A stretch of 64,000 nucleotides of DNA, from positions 2,170,001-2,234,000 of the forward strand of contig CBDCTY010000002.1 of assembly GCA_965222445.1 (NCBI GenBank), read 5' to 3'. Positions 16,452 to 25,291 of this stretch are shown here, one piece after another. A program made the position numbers and the translations under genes. The notes beneath the pieces are model-generated. The model did no database searches and was not told the DNA's origin. It was given only the letters and a program-made list of their open reading frames with translations. The stretch comes from GCA-958296115 sp965222445 (GTDB lineage: Bacteria; Chloroflexota; Dehalococcoidia; Lucifugimonadales; CAJWER01). The stretch's first letter is position 1. Each line of letters starts with the position of its first letter.

Positions 16452-17206
16452 CAGACTGTCTCCGCAATAGAGGCGGTTTCCGCAACCGGCCACAGTGAGA
16501 GGCTGTGGTCCTCGGGCGGGGCCGACTCGGCGGGGAGCCTCGCCTCGACCTCGCGGAGGATTGCGTCGGCGACCTCTGAGATTGTGCGAAAGGCATCGAT
16601 TACGACGATCCTTTCGGGGTGCTGATCCGCTATCTTCCTGTAGCCGCGCCGCACCCGCTCGTGAAACTGGACCGGCTCCTCCTCGAAGCGGCGCGTTCCC
16701 TCGCCGTCGATTCGTCTGGTGCGCTCATCGCCCGGATGTCCCATCTTCATCTCCAACTGGGCCGAGCCGACTCGCCGGAGGCCGTCGGCAACAGGACCGT
16801 CCAGCAGTATCGTGATGTCCGGGACGAGTCCGCCCGTCGCCAGCCGGTTGACCCGCGCGACGCCGTCGAGGTCGATGCGGCGGCCGTAGCCCTGATACGC
16901 CGTCGTGGAGTCGATGTACCTGTCCGCTATGACGACCGTGCGCTCCTCCTCCAGCAGTGGGCGTATCGTCTTGCTGACGAGGGTCGACCGCGCGGCGGCG
17001 AAGAGGAAGAGCTCGGCCTCGGGCGGGAGATCCTCCCTGTTTTCATTCGCGAGCCATCTGCGTAGGTAGTTGCCCAAGTCGGTCGAACCCGGCTCCTTCA
17101 CGGGGACAACCCGGTAGCCGGCGTCGACGAGCCGCGCCTCCAGGAGCTTCGCCTGGGTCGTCTTGCCCGTACCCTCGCAGCCTTCCAACGATATGAAGAG
17201 TGACAA
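16451..17206 (-). CDS. tmk: Thymidylate kinase
   Basis: Phosphorylates dTMP to dTDP. The P-loop GCEGTGKTT (residues 9-17), the substrate motif DRYIDSTTAYQG and the FDEEP-like stretch RFEEEPVQFHERVRRGY are present. At 251 residues it is longer than the usual 200-215: the lid region contains an insert (QLEMKMGHPGDERTRRIDG), and about 30 extra residues rich in Ala, Pro and Glu end the protein. It lies 20 bp downstream of the R3H ATPase gene, so co-transcription is likely. Confidence 0.93.
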   Translation of the reverse strand: MSLFISLEGCEGTGKTTQAKLLEARLVDAGYRVVPVKEPGSTDLGNYLRRWLANENREDLPPEAELFLFAAARSTLVSKTIRPLLEEERTVVIADRYIDSTTAYQGYGRRIDLDGVARVNRLATGGLVPDITILLDGPVADGLRRVGSAQLEMKMGHPGDERTRRIDGEGTRRFEEEPVQFHERVRRGYRKIADQHPERIVVIDAFRTISEVADAILREVEARLPAESAPPEDHSLSLWPVAETASIAETV

Positions 17207-17226
17207 CGCGCCTGTCCTCGTGAGTT

Positions 17227-18816
17227 CTAGCGTCGGTACAGTATCACACGCCGAGAGGGCTCGCGGCCGGAGCTGCTGGAAGCCAGGCCGCGCTGCTCGG
17301 CGAACTGGTGCTGCAGGCGCCGGATAAACGCAACCTGCGGGCTCAGGTCGGCCCTGTGCTCCCCACCGTCCAGGCGGACGGCTGCCTCTTCGGCCTCTTT
17401 GACGGCCTGCCTTGCGGCGTCCTGGGACCCCATTCTCCCGGAGCTGAGGTCCAGGGCCCGGAGGAACTGGTGGATCTGGGCCGCAGTATTCTTCCGAAGG
17501 ACGTAGACGGGCTTGCCGAGGCTCTCGGCTTCATTGAGCGCCTGGGTCCTCCGTCGATAGAAGTTCTTGGTCGTCAGGAGGAGGTCTGCCGCCCCGATGT
17601 CGCCGACGACCTCCACCGAGGCCTTTGCTACCCTGGCAGCCTGTCGGAGCTTGTCCTTGTTGACGCCGTACGGGAGAATATGAATCATGGACCTGGGCCC
17701 GTCCGCCGGGACCTCCAGGGCTGCCTCCTCAGGCTCCTCGCGGCTCCCCGGTACTCTGCGAAACGGCTCGGACCCCGGTCGCTGCCCGTTTTCGCCCAGT
17801 ATGGCTGTTTCCACGTACTCCCGGCGTCTCTCCACGCTCCCCATCTCGTCGAGAGTCCTCCTCTCAACGGTGACGGGGTAGCCCCTCAACATCCTGTCGA
17901 CCGAGTCGGAGACGTCGGTGTGGATGGTAACGTCGCTCCAGCCCTGGATCTGTACGAGGGCGTCGAAGGTGGGCGGGGCTCTCCTCTCGAGGACTGTCTT
18001 TTGGGTGCGGCGCCGCCTGGCCTCCTCGTCGCCCAGGGTCACCGAGTCTATGCCCCCGATCAGGTCGCACAGGGTCGGGTTCATGATCAGGTTCTCGAGG
18101 GTGTTGCCGTGGGCCGTAGCTACGAGCTGAACGCCCCGCTCGGCGATGGTCCTCGATGCCTCCGCCTCGAGCTCCGTTCCGATCTCGTCTATGACGATGA
18201 CCTCGGGCATGTGGTTCTCCACGGCCTCTATCATCACCGCGTGCTGCTGGGAAGGCGACGGCACCTGCATGCGCCTTGCGCCGCCTATTCCTGGGTGGGG
18301 TATGTCGCCGTCACCGGCGATCTCGTTGGATGTGTCGACCACCACTACGCGCTTGCTGGCGTCGTCCGCAAGAACCCGGGCTACCTCGCGGAGCATGGTA
18401 GTCTTGCCGACACCCGGCCTGCCGAGCAGCAGGATGCTGTTGCCGGTGAGCACGAGGTCCTCGATGAACTTGATGGTGCCGTAGACGGCCCGTCCGACAC
18501 GGGCGGTCAGGCCCACCACCTTGCCCGTCCGGTTCCGAATGGCCGAGATGCGGTGGAGAGTACGCTCGATGCCTGCCCTGTTGTCGACGCCGAACGTACC
18601 AATGCGCTGGACGACGTACTGGAGGTCTTCCTCGGTCACTTCGCGGGACGATAGGGTGGTGGTCTCGTCGAGGAACCTCGCCTGGGGCTCCCGGCCGAGG
18701 TCGAGCACCACTTCGAGCAGGTCGCCCGGGCGTCCTTCGACGTTAAAGGGCTCCGCAATGTGCGGCGGCAGCTTCTCGATGATCTTGTCGAGGTCGCTGT
18801 CGATCCATTGCTGCAT
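17227..18816 (-). CDS. Ycf45-like AAA+ ATPase with R3H domain
   Basis: A 529-residue protein similar to cyanobacterial/plastid Ycf45 and to the SpoIIIAA ATPase. The N-terminal region (WIDSDLDKIIEKLPPHI) is followed by a P-loop ATPase core: Walker A GRPGVGKTT near residue 134, DTSNEIAGDG, Walker B VIVIDEIGTELEAEA, and sensor-type AHGNTLENL. A less conserved linker follows (about 330-380), then a segment starting YGVNKDKL. The C-terminus contains the R3H single-stranded nucleic-acid-binding motif (IRRLQHQFAEQRGL, then EPSRRVILYR). The cellular role of the family is poorly known. It is upstream of tmk on the same strand. Confidence 0.88.
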   Translation of the reverse strand: MQQWIDSDLDKIIEKLPPHIAEPFNVEGRPGDLLEVVLDLGREPQARFLDETTTLSSREVTEEDLQYVVQRIGTFGVDNRAGIERTLHRISAIRNRTGKVVGLTARVGRAVYGTIKFIEDLVLTGNSILLLGRPGVGKTTMLREVARVLADDASKRVVVVDTSNEIAGDGDIPHPGIGGARRMQVPSPSQQHAVMIEAVENHMPEVIVIDEIGTELEAEASRTIAERGVQLVATAHGNTLENLIMNPTLCDLIGGIDSVTLGDEEARRRRTQKTVLERRAPPTFDALVQIQGWSDVTIHTDVSDSVDRMLRGYPVTVERRTLDEMGSVERRREYVETAILGENGQRPGSEPFRRVPGSREEPEEAALEVPADGPRSMIHILPYGVNKDKLRQAARVAKASVEVVGDIGAADLLLTTKNFYRRRTQALNEAESLGKPVYVLRKNTAAQIHQFLRALDLSSGRMGSQDAARQAVKEAEEAAVRLDGGEHRADLSPQVAFIRRLQHQFAEQRGLASSSSGREPSRRVILYRR

Positions 18817-18842
18817 GTAGCGGCGGTTACTCCTCCGTGGTT

Positions 18843-19424
18843 CTACGCCGAGCCCTCCACGATCCTCCTGAAGAGGTCGTGGACCCGGTCGTCGTTCGTA
18901 AGCTCGGGGTGAAAGGCGGTGGCCAGCATCGCATCCTGGCGGACCGCCACCGGCTTCCCGTCGGACAGCTCGGCGAGCACCTCGACACCATCTCCCGCCC
19001 TGTTCACGACCGGCGCCCTGATAAAGACGCCGCGAAAGGGCGGCCCCTCAATGGCCTCGATGTCCAGGTCCGCCTCGAAGCTGTCCACCTGACTGCCAAA
19101 GGCGTTTCGGCTCACCTCGATGTTCATCAGGTGGAGCGGCTCGGGGCGCCTGTCCGTGAGGCTGTCGGCCAATACGATCATACCGGCACACGTGCCCCAT
19201 ACCGGCAGTCCGGCCACGACGCTGTCTGCCAACGCGGGCCTGAAGCCGTATATGTCGATGAGCTGGACGATAGTGGTGCTCTCGCCGCCGGGAATGATCA
19301 GCCCGTCGAGTCCGTCGAGCTCGTTGGGCAACCGGACTTCAGGCACGTCGACCCCAAGCCGGTCGAGGACGATCTTGTGCTCCAGGAAGTCGCCCTGGAT
19401 GGCGAGCACCCCTATCCTGGGCAC
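18843..19424 (-). CDS. pdxT: Pyridoxal 5'-phosphate synthase glutaminase subunit
   Basis: A 193-residue class I glutamine amidotransferase that releases ammonia from glutamine for PdxS. The oxyanion motif PGGESTT, the nucleophile in WGTCAGMI and the His-Glu pair in TAFHPEL are all intact. I start it at the GTG at 19424, one base beyond the pdxS stop (TAGGGTG), since the family begins with RIGVLAIQGD; a longer frame to 19499 would run inside pdxS. It is clearly co-transcribed with pdxS. Confidence 0.95.
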   Translation of the reverse strand: MPRIGVLAIQGDFLEHKIVLDRLGVDVPEVRLPNELDGLDGLIIPGGESTTIVQLIDIYGFRPALADSVVAGLPVWGTCAGMIVLADSLTDRRPEPLHLMNIEVSRNAFGSQVDSFEADLDIEAIEGPPFRGVFIRAPVVNRAGDGVEVLAELSDGKPVAVRQDAMLATAFHPELTNDDRVHDLFRRIVEGSA

Positions 19425-19425
19425 C

Positions 19426-20325
19426 CTACCAGCCCCGGACGGCCAGCTGCTGCTCCTCGGGCATCGTCCTGACGTCGAGACCGGGCATGGCGTCACCAAG
19501 GCCTCTCGACACCTCGGCGATGATATCGGGGTCGTTGAAGTGGGTCGTGGCCTTGACGATGGCCTCGGCCATCAACTCCGGCTGTGAGGACTTGAAGATC
19601 CCCGATCCGACGAAGACGCCGTCCACACCCAGCTGCATCATGAGCGCCGCGTCGGACGGTGTCGCGATGCCGCCGGCCGCGAAGTTGACGACGGGAAGCG
19701 TGCCGGCGTCGTGGACGTCCTTCACCAGCTCGTAGGGCGCCTGCATGTCGCGGGCCGCGGCCATCAGCTCGTCTTTGTTCATACTCTGGATGCGGCGCAT
19801 CTCGCCGATGACGGACCGGGCGTGGCGGACGGCCTCGACCACGTTGCCTGTGCCGGCCTCGCCCTTGGTGCGAATCATCGCCGCGCCTTCGCCTATTCTG
19901 CGCAGGGCTTCGCCGAGGTTCCGGCAGCCGCACACGAAGGGGACCTTGAAGGCGTGCTTGTCCACGTGGTGGTTCTCGTCGGCGGGAGTCAACACCTCGG
20001 ACTCGTCGATGTAGTCGATCTTCAGCGCCTCGAGTACCTGCGCCTCGACGAAGTGGCCGATCCTGCACTTGGCCATGACAGGGATGGTCACCGCCTCCTT
20101 GATCTCGACGATCTTGGTGGGGTCGGCCATCCGCGCGACGCCGCCCGCCTTGCGAATGTCGGAGGGGACGCGCTCCAGCGCCATGACCGCCACGGCTCCG
20201 GAATCCTCGGCGATCTTGGCCTGGTCAGCCGTCACCACATCCATGATGACGCCGCCCTTCAGCATCTTGGCCAGGCCGGTCTTGAGCTGCCACGTACCGG
20301 TTTCGACAGTGGTGTCCGTTGCCAT
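19426..20325 (-). CDS. pdxS: Pyridoxal 5'-phosphate synthase lyase subunit
   Basis: A 299-residue TIM-barrel enzyme that builds PLP from ribose 5-phosphate, glyceraldehyde 3-phosphate and ammonia, assembling as a dodecamer with PdxT. The catalytic lysines lie in MAKCRIGHFVEAQ and RTKGEAGTGNV, and the VNFAAGGIATPSDAALMMQLG phosphate-binding loop is complete. I take the ATG at 20325, preceded by CGGAGA seven bases upstream, over the in-frame TTG at 20331. A good promoter lies 39 bases above the ATG. The first gene of the pdxST operon. Confidence 0.97.
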   Translation of the reverse strand: MATDTTVETGTWQLKTGLAKMLKGGVIMDVVTADQAKIAEDSGAVAVMALERVPSDIRKAGGVARMADPTKIVEIKEAVTIPVMAKCRIGHFVEAQVLEALKIDYIDESEVLTPADENHHVDKHAFKVPFVCGCRNLGEALRRIGEGAAMIRTKGEAGTGNVVEAVRHARSVIGEMRRIQSMNKDELMAAARDMQAPYELVKDVHDAGTLPVVNFAAGGIATPSDAALMMQLGVDGVFVGSGIFKSSQPELMAEAIVKATTHFNDPDIIAEVSRGLGDAMPGLDVRTMPEEQQLAVRGW

Positions 20326-20363
20326 CTGCAAGTCTCCGTTGGGGATTTCGTAAAGACAGTTGC

Positions 20364-20393
20364 ATTATACTCCCGGCCCTGGCCCTCTGGCAA
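20364..20393 (-). promoter_or_regulatory. Promoter of the pdxST operon
   Basis: On the minus strand TTGCCA (20393-20388), an 18-base spacer and a consensus TATAAT (20369-20364). The leader would be about 30 bases. No riboswitch fold is apparent. Confidence 0.75.
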
Positions 20394-20500
20394 TTTAAGC
20401 TTGCCATCTGCGGCGGGAGGGGAGTTGCCTCGAACGCCGAAAAGTGGCATCGTCCTTAGCGGGAGAACCTACAATCGCCGGATTGCTGTCCGCTCTCACT

Positions 20501-21868
20501 ATGATCAGGAACGCGCTTGCGTGTGTCGCCGCCGCGGCCTCCGTCTTGGTGTTGGCATGTGCGGAGGGTGAGCCTTCGGCCGTTCCCGCGGCGGCGACGC
20601 AGCCAACCGAACGGGCAGTCCCCGCCCCAGCACCCACGCCATCCGAAACGGCTGCGCCCTCGTCAACGACGGCGCCAACAACGACAACGACGACGACGAC
20701 GCCTGCGCCTACGTCAACGCCTGAGCCCGCATCCACTCCAGGACCCGGCAGCCTGCCGCGGCTGGACGTCGAGCCCGCCTTCCCCAACGTGACCCTGGGC
20801 CGAATGGTACATCTCACCTATCCGTCGGGCCGAGGCGGCCGGCTATACCTGGTGCTCCAGCCGGGCCTGATCGTCTCCTTCGAGGACCGGCAGGACGTGG
20901 AGGCGCTGGCAATCTTCCTAGACATCCGCGACCGGGTCAACGATCAGGGCAACGAGGAGGGGTTGCTCGGGCTCGCTTTCGATCCTGCCTACGAGTCCAA
21001 CGGCTACTTCTATGTCTACTACTCGGCGGCGGGCCCGAGGCGCTCCGTAATCTCTAGGTTTTCGGTCGATCCCGGCGACCCCGGCAGGGCCGACGTGGCG
21101 AGCGAAAGGCAGGTCATGGTCATCCCGCAGCCCTACAGCAACCACAATGGCGGGCACCTCGTCTTCGGACCGGACGGATACCTGTACGTCGGTGTCGGCG
21201 ACGGGGGGAGCGCCAACGATCCCCAGGGGAATGGGCAGGACCGGACGACCCTGCTCGGGAGCATCCTGCGCATCGACGTATCGACAATCGACTCTGAGGG
21301 ACGGTACACCGTACCGCCCGGCAACCCGTTCGTCGGAGAGGGCGGCGGGGTCAGGGCGGAGATTTGGGCCTACGGGCTCAGGAACCCCTGGCGGTTCAAC
21401 TTCGACCGCGAGACCGGCGATCTGTGGGCCGCCGACGTCGGCCAGAACGCCTGGGAGGAGGTGGACATCATCCAGCCGGGCCTCAACTACGGCTGGAACA
21501 TCATGGAGGGAGCGCACTGCTTCGCCGGGGGCAGGAGCCTCGGCAGTCTGCTGCGGAGGGGACCGGGTGAGTGCGACCAAGCCGGCCTCGAGCTGCCGGT
21601 GGTTGAGTACGACCGCGACGGAGGCTGCTCGATTACCGGCGGATACGTGTACCGGGGCGCGAGGCTGCCGTCCCTGGTCGGCGCGTATGTGTACGGAGAC
21701 TACTGCAGCGGCAAGATATGGGCTGTGCGGCAGGAGGGCGTCGTCACCGAGCACCGCCTGCTCGTCGACTCGTCCATCCGTCTCGCGGCCTTCGGAGAGG
21801 GTCCCGACGGTGAGCTGTACATGCTCTCCTTCGACGAGAAGATCTACCGCTTGGCCCATCTTGAATGA
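20501..21868 (+). CDS. Secreted quinoprotein-type glucose/sorbosone dehydrogenase-like lipoprotein
   Basis: A 455-residue exported protein. A signal peptide with lipobox LVLAC is followed by a Thr/Pro/Ala-rich linker of about 60 residues (TTTTTTTTPAPTSTP). The remainder is a six-bladed propeller of the GSDH type (PF07995): LLGLAFDPAYESNGYFYVYY, SNHNGGHLVFGPDGYLYVGV with the active-site histidine, EIWAYGLRNPWRF, and DVGQNAWEEVDII. Family enzymes oxidise aldose sugars in the periplasm with PQQ, but eukaryotic-like members lack activity; no pqq genes are in the window. The start at 20501 gives the normal signal peptide; an upstream ATG at 20444 adds a non-signal leader. It ends convergently with the next gene. 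Confidence 0.87.
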   Translation: MIRNALACVAAAASVLVLACAEGEPSAVPAAATQPTERAVPAPAPTPSETAAPSSTTAPTTTTTTTTPAPTSTPEPASTPGPGSLPRLDVEPAFPNVTLGRMVHLTYPSGRGGRLYLVLQPGLIVSFEDRQDVEALAIFLDIRDRVNDQGNEEGLLGLAFDPAYESNGYFYVYYSAAGPRRSVISRFSVDPGDPGRADVASERQVMVIPQPYSNHNGGHLVFGPDGYLYVGVGDGGSANDPQGNGQDRTTLLGSILRIDVSTIDSEGRYTVPPGNPFVGEGGGVRAEIWAYGLRNPWRFNFDRETGDLWAADVGQNAWEEVDIIQPGLNYGWNIMEGAHCFAGGRSLGSLLRRGPGECDQAGLELPVVEYDRDGGCSITGGYVYRGARLPSLVGAYVYGDYCSGKIWAVRQEGVVTEHRLLVDSSIRLAAFGEGPDGELYMLSFDEKIYRLAHLE

Positions 21869-21925
21869 GTGCGACCCGGTGACCACCGTAGAGGAATGAG
21901 AGACGCCTCTTCGAGCGTCCCACAC

Positions 21926-22735
21926 TTACTCGAGTACAGGTAGACGCTCCAGGGGCACCAGGACGCGTATGCTGCGCGGTTGCCTCGCAACTCTCTCGAT
22001 GAAGCCCGCGTCTTCCAGCCTCAGCACCATCTGGTGAACAGTGGAAGGCGCCACTTTGAAGTGCCGCTGCATGTCAGCCTCTGAGGGCGGAAATCCGTTG
22101 ACTCTCGTGTAGTGATGGATGAATGCGAGGTACTGCCCCTGCTTGCGCGTGAGTTCGGGCTCTTGGGCAGATCCCGATAGCATCCGGTTCACGCGGTCCA
22201 CGTCGAACGCATCGGGATCGAACTCTCCGCCGAGCCACTCCATCATGTCGAGATGCTCTTCGTGGTCAGGGTCTCCGATGACCTCCAAGAGCTCGGCATA
22301 GCCCCACGGCCCGCCGCAGTCTTCGGGAGGACATGCCCTCTTCCCACCCACGCAAGTCGGGTATCTCTTGCCGGGTTGATGCTCGAGAATGTCCTCCAGC
22401 ATGACTTCGTGAAGCCAGCCGTCTCCGAAGTCATACTCGTACAGGAAGCGTGAGCCCCTGTCTACGACCAATGATCCCAGCCTGGCCCGCTCCGAGTCCT
22501 CAAAGGGGAGCTGATAGAGATCGTTGTCGGGGTGAGGCTCACTATACTGGGTCGAATCAGTCTCAAAACGGTAGAGGTGGTAGTTCCTGAACCCCATCAT
22601 GTCTTGCAGTATCAGGTGAAGCCTGTGCAGCGAGACATCCGAAGATGCCAGGAACCTACGCCAAACAGGCGGGGACGTCTCCAGAAGCGTCACCTTGAGC
22701 TGGTAGACCATGGCCCTGCTGAGCGGCGCTGTCAC
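21926..22735 (-). CDS. pRiA4b ORF-3-like domain fused to a LexA-type winged helix
   Basis: A 269-residue two-domain protein. Residues about 9-170 match the plasmid pRiA4b ORF-3-like domain (PF07929): YQLKVTLLETSPPVWRRF, LHRLHLILQDMMGF, FLYEYDFGDGW, and the closing CVGGKRACPPEDCGGPWGY. Residues about 198-265 are a winged helix like the LexA DNA-binding domain (LTRKQGQYLAFIHHYT, NGFPPSEADMQRHF, VHQMVLRLEDAGFIER). No LexA protease domain follows. The first domain is common next to mobile elements and its function is unknown; the fusion suggests a DNA-binding regulator or a mobile-element accessory. A TTGGTAT-type repeat lies immediately upstream. Confidence 0.85.
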   Translation of the reverse strand: MTAPLSRAMVYQLKVTLLETSPPVWRRFLASSDVSLHRLHLILQDMMGFRNYHLYRFETDSTQYSEPHPDNDLYQLPFEDSERARLGSLVVDRGSRFLYEYDFGDGWLHEVMLEDILEHQPGKRYPTCVGGKRACPPEDCGGPWGYAELLEVIGDPDHEEHLDMMEWLGGEFDPDAFDVDRVNRMLSGSAQEPELTRKQGQYLAFIHHYTRVNGFPPSEADMQRHFKVAPSTVHQMVLRLEDAGFIERVARQPRSIRVLVPLERLPVLE

Positions 22736-22740
22736 AGCTT

Positions 22741-22866
22741 ATACCAATTCATTTTGAGCGCACCGTAAAGCCGTCATTCCCGCGAAGAGCCTGCCCCGTA
22801 CTCGATACGGGGCAGGAATCCACTCCCTGGCCATACATATACGGCGGCATCACGGTGACTTGGTAT
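22741..22866 (+). repeat. TTGGTAT-type inverted-repeat element, copy 2
   Basis: A 126-bp element starting ATACCAATTCATTTTGAGCG and ending CACGGTGACTTGGTAT, with the inner hairpin CCCCGTA / TACGGGG. Termini ATACCAA and TTGGTAT are inverted repeats. Confidence 0.8.
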
Positions 22867-23024
22867 TACTCCGGTCGAGGCGAGTACGTAGCTTGCTTAT
22901 GGTGGTCGCCAGCGTATGCGACGTAAGCGCGATGTCCAGCCGTGCAGCCATTATCCGTATACTACTACGAGACGGCGCGCCAGTCACGACGGACGCACTC
23001 GCAAGATAGGCCGGACTCGCCTCG

Positions 23025-23033
23025 TGCTATAAT
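23025..23033 (+). promoter_or_regulatory. Extended -10 promoter of the tRNA-Ser genes
   Basis: TGCTATAAT (23025-23033) is an extended -10 element (TGnTATAAT), 11 bases before the first tRNA. No good -35 hexamer is present, which an extended -10 can tolerate. Confidence 0.6.
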
Positions 23034-23044
23034 CGAGTGTCTGT

Positions 23045-23134
23045 GGAGAGGTGGCCGAGCGGTTTAAGGCGCCGGTCTCGAAAACCGGTATGGGAGCAAT
23101 CTCATCGTGGGTTCGAATCCCACCCTCTCCGCCA
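23045..23134 (+). tRNA. tRNA-Ser (anticodon CGA)
   Basis: A 90-base class II tRNA with acceptor GGAGAGG / CCTCTCC, encoded CCA at 23132-23134, a long variable arm and T-loop GGTTCGAATCC. The anticodon stem CCGGT / ACCGG encloses CTCGAAA, giving anticodon CGA for UCG codons. Confidence 0.96.
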
Positions 23135-23135
23135 C

Positions 23136-23225
23136 GGAGAGATGCCAGAGTGGCCGATTGGGCGCGACTGGAAATCGCGTGTCGCTGCAAGGCGACCGTG
23201 GGTTCGAATCCCACTCTCTCCGCCA
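23136..23225 (+). tRNA. tRNA-Ser (anticodon GGA)
   Basis: A 90-base class II tRNA one base after the previous tRNA, with acceptor GGAGAGA / TCTCTCC, encoded CCA at the end, and anticodon stem CGCGA / TCGCG around CTGGAAA, giving GGA for UCC/UCU. The two serine tRNAs form one transcript. Confidence 0.95.
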
Positions 23226-23521
23226 CCTACTGCTGTCCCATATCGCTTGCCGAGCGGATTGTCGACGCTGCACCTGAGACCCTGCCATGTGTTGGGCAGA
23301 TAACGTTCAACCCCGTCCCGCTGGTTGTGGCGGCAAAGCCGCCTATGTGACGAGCAGCCTGTCGTTTCTCTGTAGGCAAGGATCTTGGCATCGTGCCGGT
23401 GGACCGTCATGCGGCTGGCAATGTCGCCGTGACCGGTATGAACGACTCTGGCTGTGGGACTACCTTCATGCGAGATGATATAGATACCACCCGGCGCAGG
23501 CTCCATCAAAGTTAACGGTCT

Positions 23522-25291
23522 CTAGTAGCCCCAGGCTTCGTCGGGGCCGATGGGCTGTACGCCGGCGTGGAGGAGGCCGGTGCCGGGGTCGATCATGACG
23601 CCGCGCGGCCGGGAGAAGCCTCCGCCGGTGGAGGGCTCCGGGACGACCTCGACGTTGTGGCCCATACGGGCCAGCGCCTCGATCGTCCGCGGGTCGATCC
23701 GGTGGTCGACGAAGGTCTCGCGCTCGGCGGCGTCGACGCTCGGCGCTGTGATCGCCTCCTGGATGCTCATCCCGAAGTCGACCACGTTGGAGATGATGTG
23801 GGCGATGCGGCAGATGATCCTGCGCCCGCCAGGCGCTCCGACGGTGAGGAAGGGCTGGCCGTCCCTGAGCAGCAGCACGGGCGCCATGTTGTTCATCGCA
23901 CGCTTGTACCCGGCGATCGAGTTTGCCGCGCCGGGCATGGGGTTGAAGACGATCATGCTGTTGGCGAGGAGCACGCCGGTGCCTGGCACGACGACTCCCG
24001 AGCCGAAGCCTCCCACCGCGGTCTGCGTGCAGGCGACCATGTTCCTGTCGCGGTCTATGACACTGAGGTGGGTGGTGCAGTCGCCCTCGCTGGGGGGCGA
24101 AGCGGGGGCGGCGCGCTCGGGCCGCGGCTGCGGGTCGTAGCGCCAGGGGTCGTGCAGTGGGCTGTCGGCGTAGGCGATCCACGGCTGCAGCTCGCGCTCA
24201 TCCTCCAGCCTGGCAGCCTCGCGGTCGATGGAGCGAGCGACCTCCCGGGCGTACTCTCTCGACAGGATTCCGTCCAACGGCGCCGGGACGAAGTCCGGGT
24301 CGCCGACGAAGCTGTAGCGGTCGGCGAAGGCGTGCCGCGCCGCCTCTATGAACAGGTGCAGGTGCTCGGGCGAGCCGTGCGCGAGGCGGCGCAGATCGAA
24401 GCTCTCCAGGATGTTGAGGGTCTGAAGATGAGTGATCGTGCCGGCCGGCACGGGGGAGCCGAGCAACTCATGGCCTCTGTAGGAGGTCCTGACGGGATCG
24501 AGCACCTGCGCCTCGTAGTCGGCGAGGTCCTGCGCGCTGAGGACGCCGCCGTTTCGCCTCATCTCCTCGTCGATGGCGGCCGCGACCTCTCCCCGATGAA
24601 GGGCGTCCTTGCCCTCTCTGCCGATTCGTTCGAGGGTGTCGGCCAAGTCGCGCTGGACGACTCTTGCGCCGGGCGGAGGGGGATATCCGTCCGGCAGGAA
24701 TACGCGCGCGGCCTCGCTGTACCGGAGCAGAGTGGGCATGTACCTGGCGACCATCAGGCAGGTGGCGGTGTCTGCCTCGAACCCCTCCCTGGCGTAGTGG
24801 ACCGCCGGCTCCAGCAGCCGCTCCAGCGGGAGGGAGCCGAACAGCTCGTGGGCGCGGCACATGCCGGCCGTAATCCCCGGCACGCCTACGGAGCGGTGTC
24901 CGACGGCGTTGGCGCGGTCTTCGACCTCGTATATCCCATTGCCCTGCACCGTCTGGCCGATGACACGGAACATGTCGGCGGCCGCGGCCCTGGGCGCGCG
25001 GTGGCCGTAGTCGACGGCGACGCTGCGCCGCTCCGCGGCCATGTGGACGATCATCTGACCGTGGCCGGCGATGGAGGAGTTCCACGGCTCGATCACGTTG
25101 AGGCAGAAGCCGGTGGCGACGGCGGCGTCCACGGCGTTTCCGCCGCTCTTGAGGACATCGACGCCGACCTGGGCCGCGATCGGGTGCGCAGTGGCGACGG
25201 CGCCGTGCTCGACCACGACCTCGTCCTTGTCAGGCCGCCAGACGCTGCGTGTGTTCAAAGCGGCATCGTCGTCGGAGTGATTCTCAGTCAC
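23522..25291 (-). CDS. Gamma-glutamyltransferase (gamma-glutamyltranspeptidase), first of two
   Basis: A 589-residue Ntn hydrolase precursor. The nucleophile of the mature small subunit is Thr406, in DCTTHLSVID, where self-cleavage would occur. Other landmarks are HPIAAQVGVDVLKSGGNAVDAA (about residues 36-57), PVPAGTITHLQTLNIL, and the glycine-rich TVGAPGGRRI near 490. Members cleave gamma-glutamyl bonds of glutathione and related amides. No Sec signal peptide is visible at the N-terminus, so the SAR202/actinobacterial-type cytoplasmic or non-classical location is possible. It stands alone on the minus strand. A second, divergent GGT is at 50162. Confidence 0.92.
   Translation of the reverse strand: MTENHSDDDAALNTRSVWRPDKDEVVVEHGAVATAHPIAAQVGVDVLKSGGNAVDAAVATGFCLNVIEPWNSSIAGHGQMIVHMAAERRSVAVDYGHRAPRAAAADMFRVIGQTVQGNGIYEVEDRANAVGHRSVGVPGITAGMCRAHELFGSLPLERLLEPAVHYAREGFEADTATCLMVARYMPTLLRYSEAARVFLPDGYPPPPGARVVQRDLADTLERIGREGKDALHRGEVAAAIDEEMRRNGGVLSAQDLADYEAQVLDPVRTSYRGHELLGSPVPAGTITHLQTLNILESFDLRRLAHGSPEHLHLFIEAARHAFADRYSFVGDPDFVPAPLDGILSREYAREVARSIDREAARLEDERELQPWIAYADSPLHDPWRYDPQPRPERAAPASPPSEGDCTTHLSVIDRDRNMVACTQTAVGGFGSGVVVPGTGVLLANSMIVFNPMPGAANSIAGYKRAMNNMAPVLLLRDGQPFLTVGAPGGRRIICRIAHIISNVVDFGMSIQEAITAPSVDAAERETFVDHRIDPRTIEALARMGHNVEVVPEPSTGGGFSRPRGVMIDPGTGLLHAGVQPIGPDEAWGY

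Noticed and set aside
17308..18654. 448-codon plus-strand frame opposite the R3H ATPase
   Set aside because: Shadow of the ATPase, whose Walker and R3H motifs are intact on the minus strand.
20332..20443. Riboswitch upstream of pdxS
   Set aside because: The mapped-looking promoter leaves a leader of only about 30 bases, too short for a known riboswitch.
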